Assembly: GCF_008271745.1 (NCBI RefSeq)
Contig: NZ_VKKZ01000020.1
Span: forward strand, 558,001 to 622,000
DNA: 64,000 bases
Reading direction: 5' to 3'
Source of the DNA: Rufibacter glacialis
GTDB lineage: Bacteria; Bacteroidota; Bacteroidia; Cytophagales; Hymenobacteraceae
Under the pieces are notes generated by a model. It had not been told where the DNA came from and did not search any database. It worked only from the letters and a program-made list of their open reading frames with translations. This document shows, piece by piece, positions 1 through 8,166 of the stretch (position 1 is the stretch's first letter; the number at the start of each line of letters is the position of its first letter). A program made the position numbers and the translations under genes.

Positions 1-313
1 TATCGGCTACGCTGCGGTCAAACAGCAACTGGAAGTCCTGGAAGACAATGCCAATCTTGCGGCGCAGGAAAGGCACCTGGTTCCAGGTAAGGGACTGGAT
101 GCTGAACCCCGCCACCTGGGCCGTGCCTACTTTCAGGGGTAGGTCGCCGTAGAGGGTTTTCAGGAGAGAGCTTTTTCCGCTCCCCGTGCGCCCTACCAGG
201 TACACGAATTCGTCTTTTTCAATAGAGAAACTGACCTCGCTCAAGATGGTGTTCACATCCTGGAAGATGGAAACCTTGTGCAGCAGGACCACTGGGTTAG
301 ACGAAAATTCCAT
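1..313 (-). CDS. ftsE: FtsE-like ABC transporter ATP-binding protein (C-terminus outside window)
   Basis: The reading frame starts at the reverse-strand ATG at 311-313 and runs off the left edge, so only about 104 N-terminal residues are visible. The Walker A motif GRTGSGKS is at residues 41-48 and the Q-loop VFQDFQLL is near 90-97. The spacing and the RRKIGIVFQDFQLL stretch are typical of FtsE, the cytoplasmic ATPase that with FtsX controls septal peptidoglycan hydrolysis. The signature and Walker B motifs are not visible, so another small MacB/LolD-type ATPase is possible. The small gene at 419-622 lies upstream on the same strand with about 100 bases between them. Confidence 0.78.
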   Translation of the reverse strand, partial: MEFSSNPVVLLHKVSIFQDVNTILSEVSFSIEKDEFVYLVGRTGSGKSSLLKTLYGDLPLKVGTAQVAGFSIQSLTWNQVPFLRRKIGIVFQDFQLLFDRSVAD

Positions 314-418
314 AGAGAGTAATTGTAGACACCGGCCTCAGGAAACCGGTACCAAGGTTAAGCCAATAGTAAAAGATAAAAGCGCAAAAAATGACCCCGG
401 GAAGACCAGCCGACGTGG

Positions 419-622
419 TTAGATCTCCAGTTTCTGGAGTTTCCCAAAGTCAAGGCCGGCAATGACCGCGGCCAGGGCCTCTTCTTTGTTTTCCAGGCCG
501 TAGCGGTCCAGGTTCTTCAAAGGACGATCGGCCCGGAAATAGGCAATCAGCACGAAGTTCTCATCGCGCAGCTGAATATAATCCGGAATCTTGGCCTTGC
601 CTTTTACTTTTATAATGTACAC
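419..622 (-). CDS. small conserved hypothetical protein (67 aa)
   Basis: This is a 67-residue acidic/basic mixed protein with no signal peptide or membrane segment. It starts with GTG (620-622), preceded by a purine-rich AGAAGG. The visible pattern is a beta-rich N-terminus (YIIKVKGKAKIPDYIQL), a central AYFRADRPLKNL and a C-terminal helix. I do not recognise a named family. It sits between transaldolase and the FtsE-like gene on the same strand, and the gap to transaldolase is filled by the inverted heptamer arrays at 632-708. Its length and codon use look like a real gene, but the function is unknown. Confidence 0.6.
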   Translation of the reverse strand: MYIIKVKGKAKIPDYIQLRDENFVLIAYFRADRPLKNLDRYGLENKEEALAAVIAGLDFGKLQKLEI

Positions 623-631
623 CTTCTTTCA

Positions 632-708
632 ATTAGGAATTAGGAATTAAGAATTAGGAATGGTTTGCGCCATTTTTAATTCTTAATTCCTAATTCTAAA
701 TTCTTAAT
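632..708. repeat. inverted heptamer arrays forming a long hairpin
   Basis: The gap between transaldolase and the small gene is filled by four ATTAGGA-type heptamers (632-659), a small central hairpin AATGG/CCATT (659-675), and four heptamers of the complementary type TCTTAAT/TCCTAAT (681-708). The two arms can pair over almost their full length. The array begins 4 bases after the transaldolase stop. The design matches the arrays at 7965-8164, 19471-19698, 50574-50682 and 56891-57030, with a different unit sequence. Confidence 0.85.
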
Positions 709-712
709 TAAG

Positions 713-1369
713 TTACGCGTTCGCTTTCTTGTGGTCTGCCAGGAATTTGGCCAGGCCGCTGTCGGTGAGGGGGTGGTTCAAAAGACCGGTAATCACGTTC
801 AACGGACACGTCACCACATCGGCACCAATCTCGGCGCATTTCACCAGGTGCATCACGTGTCTCACGGAGGCGGCTAACACCTCTGTCGCGAAACCGTAGT
901 TCTGGTAGATGTTCACGATCTGGTCAATCAGGTCCAGGCCATCGGTCCCGATATCATCTAAACGGCCCACAAACGGGGAAACGTACGTAGCTCCGGCTTT
1001 GGCGGCCAGCAAAGCCTGCCCTGCAGAGAAAATCAGCGTGCAGTTGGTCTTGATGCCTTTGTCTGTGAAATATTTGATGGCTTTTACGCCGTCCTTCGTC
1101 ATAGGAACCTTTACCACAATGTTGGGGTGCAGCTGGGCCAGCTCCTCTCCTTCTTTCACCATGGTCTCAAAATCAGTAGCAATCACCTCCGCGCTGATGT
1201 CTCCGTCCACGATCTCACAGATGGCTTTGTAGTGCTTCATGACGTTGTCATAGCCTACTATGCCTTCTTTGGCCATAAGAGAGGGGTTGGTAGTCACACC
1301 ATCCAGAATGCCTAAATCATGGGCTTCCCGAATTTCGTTAAGGTTGGCGGTATCAATGAAAAATTTCAT
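713..1369 (-). CDS. tal: transaldolase, TalC/FSA-type short family
   Basis: At 218 residues this matches the short transaldolase/fructose-6-phosphate aldolase family. It transfers a dihydroxyacetone unit between sugar phosphates in the non-oxidative pentose phosphate pathway, in the cytosol. The Schiff-base lysine is K87 in NIVVKVPMT. The DTANL start, the TTNPSL motif (27-32), the NCTLIFS stretch and SPFVGRLDD support transaldolase over FSA. The start is the ATG at 1367-1369, and a TAGATTTG promoter motif (1391-1398, reverse) lies 21 bases upstream, so the gene probably has its own promoter. Confidence 0.93.
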   Translation of the reverse strand: MKFFIDTANLNEIREAHDLGILDGVTTNPSLMAKEGIVGYDNVMKHYKAICEIVDGDISAEVIATDFETMVKEGEELAQLHPNIVVKVPMTKDGVKAIKYFTDKGIKTNCTLIFSAGQALLAAKAGATYVSPFVGRLDDIGTDGLDLIDQIVNIYQNYGFATEVLAASVRHVMHLVKCAEIGADVVTCPLNVITGLLNHPLTDSGLAKFLADHKKANA

Positions 1370-1390
1370 AGCTCAATTGGGTTTGAAACA

Positions 1391-1398
1391 CAAATCTA
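1391..1398 (-). promoter_or_regulatory. -7 promoter motif TAnnTTTG for transaldolase
   Basis: TAGATTTG is read on the reverse strand, 21 bases before the start codon. It matches the Bacteroidota -7 consensus and implies a short leader of about 15 bases. No clear TTG -33 element is seen at the usual spacing. Confidence 0.55.
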
Positions 1399-1628
1399 GT
1401 TCAATCTGCCTTAAAACCGAACCCGGGGAGGAAGTATTTTCAATGCCCTCTGGCACCTTAAAAGAAGCCTTCAAAGTGGAAAGCAGACTCTGAATGGTGG
1501 CAATGGTCCTGGTTACCCAAAGTAACGGACAACCGGTTGGGAACCGATCTTAAAGGCAACCTAGAATGAAACCTCTAGTTCACCAAGAAGGGGCTTCAGG
1601 GCAAATTAAAAGTAAAAGGTAAAATTGG

Positions 1629-2873
1629 CTACGGCTGGGCTTCTTTTAATTGCAGAAAGAAGGTGGTTCCTATGCCTTCCTGGCTTTCCAGCCAAATTTT
1701 GCCTTTATGTAAGTCCACGATCTGCTTCACAATGAATAGACCTAATCCCGTGGTGTTTTCTCCCTCAGTACCTTGGCGGTTTGCTTTGGTGAACTTATCA
1801 AAGATACTTCCTTGCAATTCTTCGGGGATGCCAATGCCGTTGTCACGCACTTGCAGTAGTACTTTCTTGTTTTCCTTTTTTAAGGAAATGGTTACTTGTC
1901 CACCCGGTTTGGTAAATTTCACCGCATTGGAGATTAGGTTCTCCAGGGCCCTGGTGAACTTTTCCCTATTGATAAGCAAGAAGAGAGGAGTCTCTGAAGG
2001 ATGAAATGCCATGGCCACTCCCTTCTTCTTAGCATCTACGCTTAGATGACTTAGCTCAGAGGCTATAAAGGCGGAGACATCTACTGGCTCCAAAACTACA
2101 GGAGCATTCATATTACCAATGAAGAGCAAGTCTTTGATGATGTCAAAAGCCTTTTCACAGGTTTCCGCAATCATGGTGGTATAGGTGAGGTTTTCCTTCG
2201 TTTCCTCACTTCCTGCCCCGCCGGAATTAACCAGGTTCTCTTTCAGGAACCCGCCCAGCAACCTGATGTTATTCAGCGGGTTCTTCAAGTCATGCGCCAC
2301 CATGTGCAAAATGGTCTCTTGGGCCTCAAAAAGCGTTTTATTTTTCAGCTCCAGCTCTTTTCGTTCTTTGATATCTTCTACTATGGTATACCCCAAGGTA
2401 GAATTCTGGTCTCTGAAAAGGATAGACGTCACCTGGCACCACTGCACGGTCCCATCTTTCCTAATCAGGCACGTCTCAATCTGAAAAGAAGGAATTTTCC
2501 TGGACCAAAGGTGGTCTTGCAGGTCAAGCCAATGGTGGGCGAAGTCTTGGTGGGCGAAATCAATCACCCGGGAGCCCACCAATTCCTTCTCTGAATATCC
2601 CAGCATGGTTTGAAGCGCCTCATTTACCTGGATAATGCGGAGGTCTGGGGCTATGATTTTATTCCCCAACTTTGACTTGCTGAAGATAGTCTGGAACCGG
2701 GACTGGCTTTCTTTATACTGGGTCTCTATGGCAATCTGCTCTTCTAATTTGAAGAGAGCGTCAGAAACCTCAGCCCGCAAACTCCGGTTCTCGGCGCGCA
2801 AGGTTAAATTTTCGGCTACTAACTGCCGGTATTTTTCTTCAGAATATTCCTTGCTACCGTTCAGGCTCTGCAT
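1629..2873 (-). CDS. soluble PAS-domain sensor histidine kinase
   Basis: This is a 414-residue two-component kinase with no membrane segment, so it probably senses a cytoplasmic signal. The order is an N-terminal coiled coil (about 12-55), a PAS domain (about 55-170, with an RKDGTVQW turn and a VEDIKERKELE exit helix), a dimerisation/phosphoacceptor helix with H194 in MVAHDLKNPLNN, and the ATPase domain. That domain has the N box NLISNAVKF (312-320), G1 DNGIGI (344-349) and G2 TGLGLF (375-380). No response regulator is adjacent, so it is an orphan kinase here. The ligand is not predictable. Confidence 0.92.
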   Translation of the reverse strand: MQSLNGSKEYSEEKYRQLVAENLTLRAENRSLRAEVSDALFKLEEQIAIETQYKESQSRFQTIFSKSKLGNKIIAPDLRIIQVNEALQTMLGYSEKELVGSRVIDFAHQDFAHHWLDLQDHLWSRKIPSFQIETCLIRKDGTVQWCQVTSILFRDQNSTLGYTIVEDIKERKELELKNKTLFEAQETILHMVAHDLKNPLNNIRLLGGFLKENLVNSGGAGSEETKENLTYTTMIAETCEKAFDIIKDLLFIGNMNAPVVLEPVDVSAFIASELSHLSVDAKKKGVAMAFHPSETPLFLLINREKFTRALENLISNAVKFTKPGGQVTISLKKENKKVLLQVRDNGIGIPEELQGSIFDKFTKANRQGTEGENTTGLGLFIVKQIVDLHKGKIWLESQEGIGTTFFLQLKEAQP

Positions 2874-3410
2874 GGGGCAATAGTTTAATAGCTAATTAAT
2901 AAAAAGTACCTGCTTTCATGAGCCTGGACAGGAATGGGGAAATTCATTGAAGGACCTGCCCCTAAACAAACCAATGGGCTTTTTCTCCACCACCTAGCCA
3001 AGTAGGAAGCAGATTCAAAACCACATGCCAAACCTAAAAGTATTCGCTTTACTCCTTCTCCTTGCGGGTCAATAGACGAACAAGGAATTCTGGAACAGAA
3101 AAACAAGAAAATGAGAAGAAAAGGCGGACGCAGGCTCCAAGGAAGGCATTCGCCTCCTCTTCTTTCCTACATACGCAACTTCAATCAACTCATGTTACGT
3201 CCAAAGGGAACGTAAACGTACTCTATTTGGAGAAAGACGTCAAAAAACCTTCAGCCGCACCTAATCTACAAAGGGAGGAAAGGAACTTGAGGGCAAAGGA
3301 AGCAGGAGATTGGTTGATTTAGCTTTGTTTATAAGGAACCAGCAGAAAACAGGTAATGGAACAAAGCGAGAAACGGAAGAAAATCCGTTGGGGTATGGGC
3401 AAAAAAAAGC
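2874..3410. other. gap with no recognisable gene
   Basis: About 540 bases separate the kinase start from the SRP RNA. The open frames in it have poor composition and no family resemblance, and I see no strong hairpin, tRNA or promoter motif. It should contain the promoter of the kinase on the right-hand side of 2873. Confidence 0.5.
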
Positions 3411-3501
3411 GGCAAACCGAGTATCGCGCCGCTCAACCACCTACCCTTGCTCCCTTCCGGGCCTGGGGGAGTTCAGCAGGAGCTGGCCGTACCGATTTGC
3501 C
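3411..3501 (-). ncRNA. ffs: signal recognition particle RNA, small bacterial type
   Basis: Reading the reverse strand from 3501, the ends GGCAAATCG and CGGTTTGCC pair. The apical domain carries the diagnostic SRP core CAGGCCCGGAAGGGAGCA (reverse complement of 3449-3466), with the GGAA tetraloop and the symmetric and asymmetric loops that bind Ffh. The length is about 91 nt, a 4.5S-like RNA without an Alu domain. It forms the SRP with Ffh and targets membrane and secreted proteins to the translocon. A consensus promoter lies immediately upstream (3506-3535). End coordinates are set by the terminal helix and may be off by a few bases. Confidence 0.93.
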
Positions 3502-3505
3502 GTTA

Positions 3506-3535
3506 CAAAGATAAGAAGGCTTTCTTGCATAGCAA
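3506..3535 (-). promoter_or_regulatory. Bacteroidota promoter for SRP RNA (TTG-N19-TATCTTTG)
   Basis: On the reverse strand TTG (3533-3535) is followed after 19 bases by TATCTTTG (3506-3513). This matches both boxes of the Bacteroidota -33/-7 consensus. The predicted start falls at about 3500, exactly where the SRP RNA terminal helix begins, so the two calls support each other. Confidence 0.85.
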
Positions 3536-3674
3536 GCTGTTTCTGGCTTATTTTTCCTAAAACAGGCTATCTTCATCTTATTCAACGGATTAAAATAATA
3601 CCTTCCTGCCCCGGCAGCGGAATCTGTGGCCCGTAATCGCGCCGCCTTTCGCCTTCTACCTCCTACTAAAAGAA

Positions 3675-3728
3675 AGTAGCCCAGTTTTAGCGCCGTTTCT
3701 TTAAAAACGGAGTTAAAACTGGGCTACT
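3675..3728. terminator. two-tier palindrome, probable terminator of the 3764-4426 lipoprotein gene
   Basis: A perfect 15-bp outer stem (3675-3689 with 3714-3728) encloses a 6-bp inner stem CCGTTT/AAACGG. The arm includes CAGTTTTA, resembling the GTTTTAG arm of the dispersed palindrome family. It lies 36 bases after the reverse-strand lipoprotein stop, followed by a short T-rich stretch on that strand. Confidence 0.6.
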
Positions 3729-3763
3729 ATTATATATTATATAAGGAGCGAGAGGCTACCTGC

Positions 3764-4426
3764 CTAATCTGTTTTTCTGCGCTTCACGTTCTTAAAGGTC
3801 AGGTCCAGGTTTCTGGTGGACCCGCTTGTTTTTAACACGTTCCCATACCGGTTAGGGAAAGAGAACTGGGGTACGTAATATTCCAGGGAAAATTTAAGGT
3901 TTGAGACTGATCCGCTGATCACATCCGTGGCCGGGTCATATTGCAGATTAACGGTCCCGTTCAAGATGGTGTCACAACCCGGCGAAAGCGCTGAAGAACC
4001 ATCGGCGAAGCTTTGGCCATCCTCTACGCACACCACCTGCGCCTCTTTGGCGGAGAAAGTAGTGGGCAGTTGCTGCACCGTGCGGTTTTTGAAGGTGAAA
4101 GATACCCAGGGGTTCTCCCGTTCCTTTGATTTATCCCGAAAATACAGCACCACCTGGTTGTTGTGCTCCACGAAAAAGGCCTCTGCCTGGTTCCTGGAGG
4201 TCAGGGTGTAGGTCTTTCCGTTGAAGTTGGTGTACGCCTCTGGGTAAGAGCTCTGGAAGAACGGATTCACCTTAAGGCTGTCCACCATGGTGAAGCTGAC
4301 TTCCTGGGGGCCAGCGGCCATTACCGGTTCCTCCTCTGTTTCAGGGGAGCAGGAAACCATCACAAGCGAAAGGGCCAGGGCGCTTACCGCGGTGGTAACT
4401 TTATAAAAGAGTAAGGGTAGTCTCAT
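3764..4426 (-). CDS. hypothetical lipoprotein (220 aa)
   Basis: The N-terminus is a lipoprotein signal peptide ending in LVMVSC, with the acylated Cys at about residue 26, followed by an acidic SPETEEEP linker that suggests surface or outer-membrane sorting. The rest is a beta-rich domain with a pair of Cys residues (VVCVEDGQ and SPGCDTI) that could form a disulphide. The C-terminal half has repeated hydrophobic/aromatic strands (SLEYYVPQFSFPNRYG). I do not recognise the family. It stands alone between the palindrome at 3675 and the guaA promoter region. Confidence 0.75.
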   Translation of the reverse strand: MRLPLLFYKVTTAVSALALSLVMVSCSPETEEEPVMAAGPQEVSFTMVDSLKVNPFFQSSYPEAYTNFNGKTYTLTSRNQAEAFFVEHNNQVVLYFRDKSKERENPWVSFTFKNRTVQQLPTTFSAKEAQVVCVEDGQSFADGSSALSPGCDTILNGTVNLQYDPATDVISGSVSNLKFSLEYYVPQFSFPNRYGNVLKTSGSTRNLDLTFKNVKRRKTD

Positions 4427-4485
4427 CTAGTACAGCGGTTTCTGAAAGAAGTATAGAATCTTTTCTATGTTCCATTGCGAAAATC

Positions 4486-4541
4486 TTGCCAAAAGCGCAA
4501 CCAACTTTAGATTTTGTGCCTTATCATGCCCCTTTTGGCAA
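4486..4541. other. 10-bp inverted repeat in the lipoprotein/guaA divergent gap
   Basis: TTGCCAAAAG (4486-4495) and its exact complement CTTTTGGCAA (4532-4541) are separated by 36 bases. They lie upstream of both the reverse-strand lipoprotein gene and guaA. A two-site operator or a stem is possible; no regulator can be named. Confidence 0.35.
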
Positions 4542-4714
4542 AATTCAGTAAAAAGAAAGCTAATAACCGGAAGCCGGGGGCAGGAACCTCTGGGAAAAGA
4601 TAAGGCCTCTGCCAAGTAGTCTGTTCTCAACAGGGCAATATACTCTTTTCGTCTTCCCTTCCCTATCCTACTTCAAGCGGGTAATTTTCATTTTCAAGTT
4701 ATACCGGAGCCATG

Positions 4715-4722
4715 TACCTTTG
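4715..4722 (+). promoter_or_regulatory. -7 motif TACCTTTG directly before the guaA start codon
   Basis: TACCTTTG ends 3 bases before the guaA ATG at 4726. With the usual 5-7 base distance from motif to transcript start, transcription would begin at or inside the start codon, giving a leaderless guaA mRNA. No TTG box is seen at 19-21 bases upstream. Confidence 0.55.
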
Positions 4723-4725
4723 CAC

Positions 4726-6255
4726 ATGCCAGAAAAGATACTTATCCTCGATTTCGGTTCTCAGTACACCCAACTGATTGCCCGTCGCGTCCGCGAACTC
4801 AACGTTTACTGTGAGATTCACCCTTTCAACAAAGTCCCTGAAAACCTGACCGACCTGAAAGGTGTCATCCTGTCCGGGAGCCCTTGCTCTGTGCGGGAAG
4901 AGAATTACCCCAACCCAGACCTGTCGGCGTTTCTAGGAAACCTTCCCGTGCTGGGGGTTTGTTACGGGGCCCAGTTGATGGCCCAGGAAGGCGGCGGAGA
5001 GGTGATCGCTTCTACCATCAGAGAATATGGCCGGGCCAAGCTCAGCCACGTAGACCAGCACAACCGCCTGCTCAAGGAAATCACCATGGACTCCCAGGTT
5101 TGGATGAGCCACGGCGATACCATCAAGCAGATCCCAGATACCTTTGAGATCATTGCCAGCACAGAGTCTGTGCAGGTGGCGGCCTACAAAGTCAAAGACC
5201 AGGAAACCTACGGCATCCAGTTCCACCCAGAGGTAACGCACTCCACCGAAGGCAAGCGCCTGCTGCGTAACTTTGTGGTGCACATCTGCGGCTGCTCCCA
5301 GGACTGGACCCCAGACCAATTCATAGAAAGCACCGTGGCTGACCTGCGCGCGCAGATCGGCTCGGATAAAGTGATCCTAGGCCTTTCCGGGGGTGTGGAC
5401 TCCAGCGTGGCGGCCATGCTCATTCACCAGGCCATTGGCAAAAACCTCTACTGCATCTTCGTGGACAACGGGTTGTTGCGCAAGAACGAGTTTGAAGACG
5501 TGCTGCACTCCTACAAAGACATGGGCCTGAACGTGAAAGGCGTAGATGCCAAGAACCTGTTCTATGACGCATTGGCGGGTCTTACTGACCCGGAAGCCAA
5601 GCGCAAAGCCATTGGCAAGGTCTTCATTGATGTTTTTGACCAGGAGTCGCATCAGGTGGAAGACGCCAAATGGCTGGGCCAGGGCACCATTTACCCAGAC
5701 GTGATTGAGTCCGTCTCGGTGAAAGGACCATCGGCTACCATCAAGTCGCACCACAACGTGGGCGGATTACCGGATTACATGAAACTGCAGGTAGTGGAAC
5801 CCCTCAAGACTTTGTTCAAAGACGAGGTGCGGCTGGTAGGCAAAACGCTGGGTATCCCTGATACCATTATTGGCCGTCACCCCTTCCCGGGTCCGGGCCT
5901 GGCTATCCGTATCTTAGGAGATATCACCCCAGAGAAAGTAGCCATCTTGCAGGAGGTAGACCATATCTTCATCTCCTCGCTCAAGAACACCGGCTTGTAC
6001 GACCAGGTGTGGCAGGCAGGCGCCATGCTGCTGCCTATCCAGAGCGTGGGCGTAATGGGCGATGAGCGCACGTATGAGCGTGTGGTGGCCCTGCGCGCCG
6101 TGACCAGCATTGACGGCATGACCGCCGATTGGTGCCATTTGCCGTATGAGTTCCTGGCAGATGTCTCCAATGAGATCATCAACAAGGTGCGCGGCGTCAA
6201 CCGCGTGGTCTATGATATCAGCTCAAAGCCACCCGCTACCATTGAGTGGGAGTAA
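4726..6255 (+). CDS. guaA: GMP synthase (glutamine-hydrolysing)
   Basis: This 509-residue protein converts XMP, ATP and glutamine to GMP in the cytosol. The class I amidotransferase domain has the nucleophile C79 in LGVCYGAQ and the partners H167 and E169 in QFHPEVTHS. The ATP pyrophosphatase P-loop SGGVDSS is at 221-227. The C-terminal dimerisation domain has [11 protein letters not shown] and ends in KPPATIEWE, so the gene is full length. ATG 4726 is chosen because [13 protein letters not shown] is the family start; the TTG six bases earlier overlaps the promoter motif. Confidence 0.98.
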   Translation: MPEKILILDFGSQYTQLIARRVRELNVYCEIHPFNKVPENLTDLKGVILSGSPCSVREENYPNPDLSAFLGNLPVLGVCYGAQLMAQEGGGEVIASTIREYGRAKLSHVDQHNRLLKEITMDSQVWMSHGDTIKQIPDTFEIIASTESVQVAAYKVKDQETYGIQFHPEVTHSTEGKRLLRNFVVHICGCSQDWTPDQFIESTVADLRAQIGSDKVILGLSGGVDSSVAAMLIHQAIGKNLYCIFVDNGLLRKNEFEDVLHSYKDMGLNVKGVDAKNLFYDALAGLTDPEAKRKAIGKVFIDVFDQESHQVEDAKWLGQGTIYPDVIESVSVKGPSATIKSHHNVGGLPDYMKLQVVEPLKTLFKDEVRLVGKTLGIPDTIIGRHPFPGPGLAIRILGDITPEKVAILQEVDHIFISSLKNTGLYDQVWQAGAMLLPIQSVGVMGDERTYERVVALRAVTSIDGMTADWCHLPYEFLADVSNEIINKVRGVNRVVYDISSKPPATIEWE

Positions 6256-6282
6256 GCTTTAGGCATAGTTTTCTGAAAACAC

Positions 6283-7965
6283 ATGAAAAAACGAATAGTA
6301 CTTGCCGTTGCTGGGTTTGCCCTGTGCTGGAACGTGCAGGCTCAAACCAACGCTGATCTGAACATAAGCCTCCAAAACGGGAAGCTGTTGCTTGACCAGC
6401 AGAAGTATGAGTTGGCCATGGCCGAGTTGCTGCCCCTGACCGGGACCACAGGCAAAACGTTTGCCCCAGATGCCGCTTATCTGTACAGCGTAGCGGCTGC
6501 CAAACAGAAGAAGTGGGCAGAGGCAGACAAGATGCTCACAAAATTGACTGCGGAGCATTCCAATTGGGCCGGGCTGGCAGATGCGCACTTCCTGCACGGG
6601 CAAGTACTATTTGAGAAAAAGGAATACCTGCGGGCCCTCAACGCCTTACGCCCTATCAAGGATGCCTCCTTGGAAAAAGAGGTAGCGGCCATGAAACGGC
6701 ACTACATGCTGCAACTGCCAGACAAAACCACGTTCCAGTACCTCATGCGCCAGTTTCCGGAAGATGCCACCCTGGCCCAGGCCTATGCCGACAAACTGAT
6801 GAGCGGCTGGTACACAGAAAAGGACCGTCCGCAATTGGAAGCCATGGTTCGGCAGTTCAACCTGAACCGTGACTACCTGAAACGGCCGGAGCCGGTGAAA
6901 AAGCAAGCCTATAACGTAGCGGTGCTGCTGCCTTTCAACGTGACGGCCCAGGGCGTACGGGTAGACAAAAAAAACCTGTACATCACTGACTTCTACGCCG
7001 GTCTACTTTCTGCGCGGGATTCACTCCAACGGCAGGGAGTGCAAGTGAACGTGTTCCCGTATGACACCAGCAATGACACCGCCCAAGTGCGGCAGGTGAT
7101 GGAACTCCCGGAGATTGCCTCCATGGATCTGGTCATCGGCCCTATCTACAAAAACAACAGCGCCTTTGCCGCCAAAATAGCCCAGCAGCGGAACATCAAC
7201 ATGGTGAACCCCTTCTCAGATGATGTGGAGGTCACCAAAGGCAACCCTTACCTGTACCTGATGGAGACCTCATTGGCAACCCAAGGGAGACAGGCGGCCG
7301 CCTATGCTTACCAGACGTTCCCCAAGAAAACTGCGGCCATCGTGTTTGACAGCGAGAAGAATGACACCACCTTTGCCGGAAGCTTCCGGCGCGCGTATAC
7401 CGCCCTGGGCGGCAAGGTAGTGGCCTTTCAGAAGATAAACTCCAAGACCAGCGGCAACGTGCAAGGCGTGCTGGGAGCCCTGAACCTGAAAGACGTGGGC
7501 GTGCTGGTGGTGCAATCTACCGCGGCCAACGTAGCTACCAGTGCGGTAGGGTTCCTGGAGCAGCGGGCCTCTAAAGTTCCGGTCATGGTTCCCCAAGCCT
7601 GGCTAGAGGTGCCGCAATTAGGCTTAGATCAGTTAGACTTTCTGGAACTGTACTTCACGGCCCCCAAGTTTATTGACCAGGAGAGCCCGGCGGTGCAGAC
7701 CTTCAAGCGGGCCTATACCAACCGCTACAAGCTGCCTCCCTCCTCTTTCACCTATTCTGGTTTTGAGCTGCTGCACTACTTTGGCCGCCAACTACGGGAA
7801 TTCGGTTATTCTGCCCCTCCCAGGTTAAGCGAGGTACGGCCCGCCCTTTTCTACCAAGGCATCGGCTACCAGACTTCCGCCGGAAACCAAGCCCAAGACA
7901 ACCAGTACCTGCCCATTGTAAAATTAGAAAACGGCCGGCTGCTGGTCGTGAACCCGGTTCTTTAA
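6283..7965 (+). CDS. periplasmic binding-fold protein with TPR-like N-terminus (LpoA/penicillin-binding protein activator-like)
   Basis: The 560-residue product has a signal peptide (MKKRIVLAVAG... cut after NVQAQ), so it is periplasmic or secreted. Residues about 25-200 are helical TPR-like repeats (YELAMAELLPL, AYLYSVAAAKQKK, AHFLHGQVLFEKKEYLRALNAL). From about 207 (YNVAVLLPFNV) it is a type I periplasmic binding fold with the recurrent DTSNDTAQVRQVM and LVIGPIYKNNS elements. This architecture is shared with LpoA, which activates peptidoglycan synthases; amino-acid ABC receptors are the alternative, but no transporter genes are adjacent. It follows guaA by 27 bases and could be cotranscribed with it. 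Confidence 0.78.
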   Translation: MKKRIVLAVAGFALCWNVQAQTNADLNISLQNGKLLLDQQKYELAMAELLPLTGTTGKTFAPDAAYLYSVAAAKQKKWAEADKMLTKLTAEHSNWAGLADAHFLHGQVLFEKKEYLRALNALRPIKDASLEKEVAAMKRHYMLQLPDKTTFQYLMRQFPEDATLAQAYADKLMSGWYTEKDRPQLEAMVRQFNLNRDYLKRPEPVKKQAYNVAVLLPFNVTAQGVRVDKKNLYITDFYAGLLSARDSLQRQGVQVNVFPYDTSNDTAQVRQVMELPEIASMDLVIGPIYKNNSAFAAKIAQQRNINMVNPFSDDVEVTKGNPYLYLMETSLATQGRQAAAYAYQTFPKKTAAIVFDSEKNDTTFAGSFRRAYTALGGKVVAFQKINSKTSGNVQGVLGALNLKDVGVLVVQSTAANVATSAVGFLEQRASKVPVMVPQAWLEVPQLGLDQLDFLELYFTAPKFIDQESPAVQTFKRAYTNRYKLPPSSFTYSGFELLHYFGRQLREFGYSAPPRLSEVRPALFYQGIGYQTSAGNQAQDNQYLPIVKLENGRLLVVNPVL

Positions 7966-8164
7966 TTGAATGATTGAACGATTGAGAGAGTGAGTGAAGT
8001 GGAGTAGGTGTGAATTCAAGGAACCACACGTTTTCCTGTAAAAGCAATCCGTTTCCTTCCAGCTTTCCTTCTTCTAAACCACATTCACTCCGTCAATCAT
8101 TCATTCTCTCAATCTCTCAATCATTCACTCTCTCAATCATTCATTCTCTCAATCATTCAATCAC
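7965..8164. repeat. inverted octamer arrays filling the gap before hemL
   Basis: About five octamers of type ATTGAANG begin in the stop codon of the preceding gene (7965-8004). After an unrelated spacer, nine complementary octamers (TCAATCAT, TCATTCTC, TCACTCTC variants) run without interruption from 8093 to 8164. The array ends two bases before the hemL ATG, so the leader and ribosome-entry region of hemL is made of repeat units. Gain or loss of a unit would change the leader, not the reading frame. Confidence 0.9.
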
Positions 8165-8166
8165 CC

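Noticed and set aside
3310-3636. A 108-residue forward open frame spanning the SRP RNA
   Set aside because: It runs antisense through the SRP RNA core and has no family resemblance; the RNA explains the conservation.
4427-4630. A 67-residue reverse open frame upstream of the 3764-4426 lipoprotein gene
   Set aside because: No conserved pattern, overlaps the 10-bp inverted repeat region and lies in the promoter area.
8093-8164. CRISPR array
   Set aside because: Units are 8 bases without unique spacers, degenerate, and no cas genes are present. The same applies to the other short arrays.
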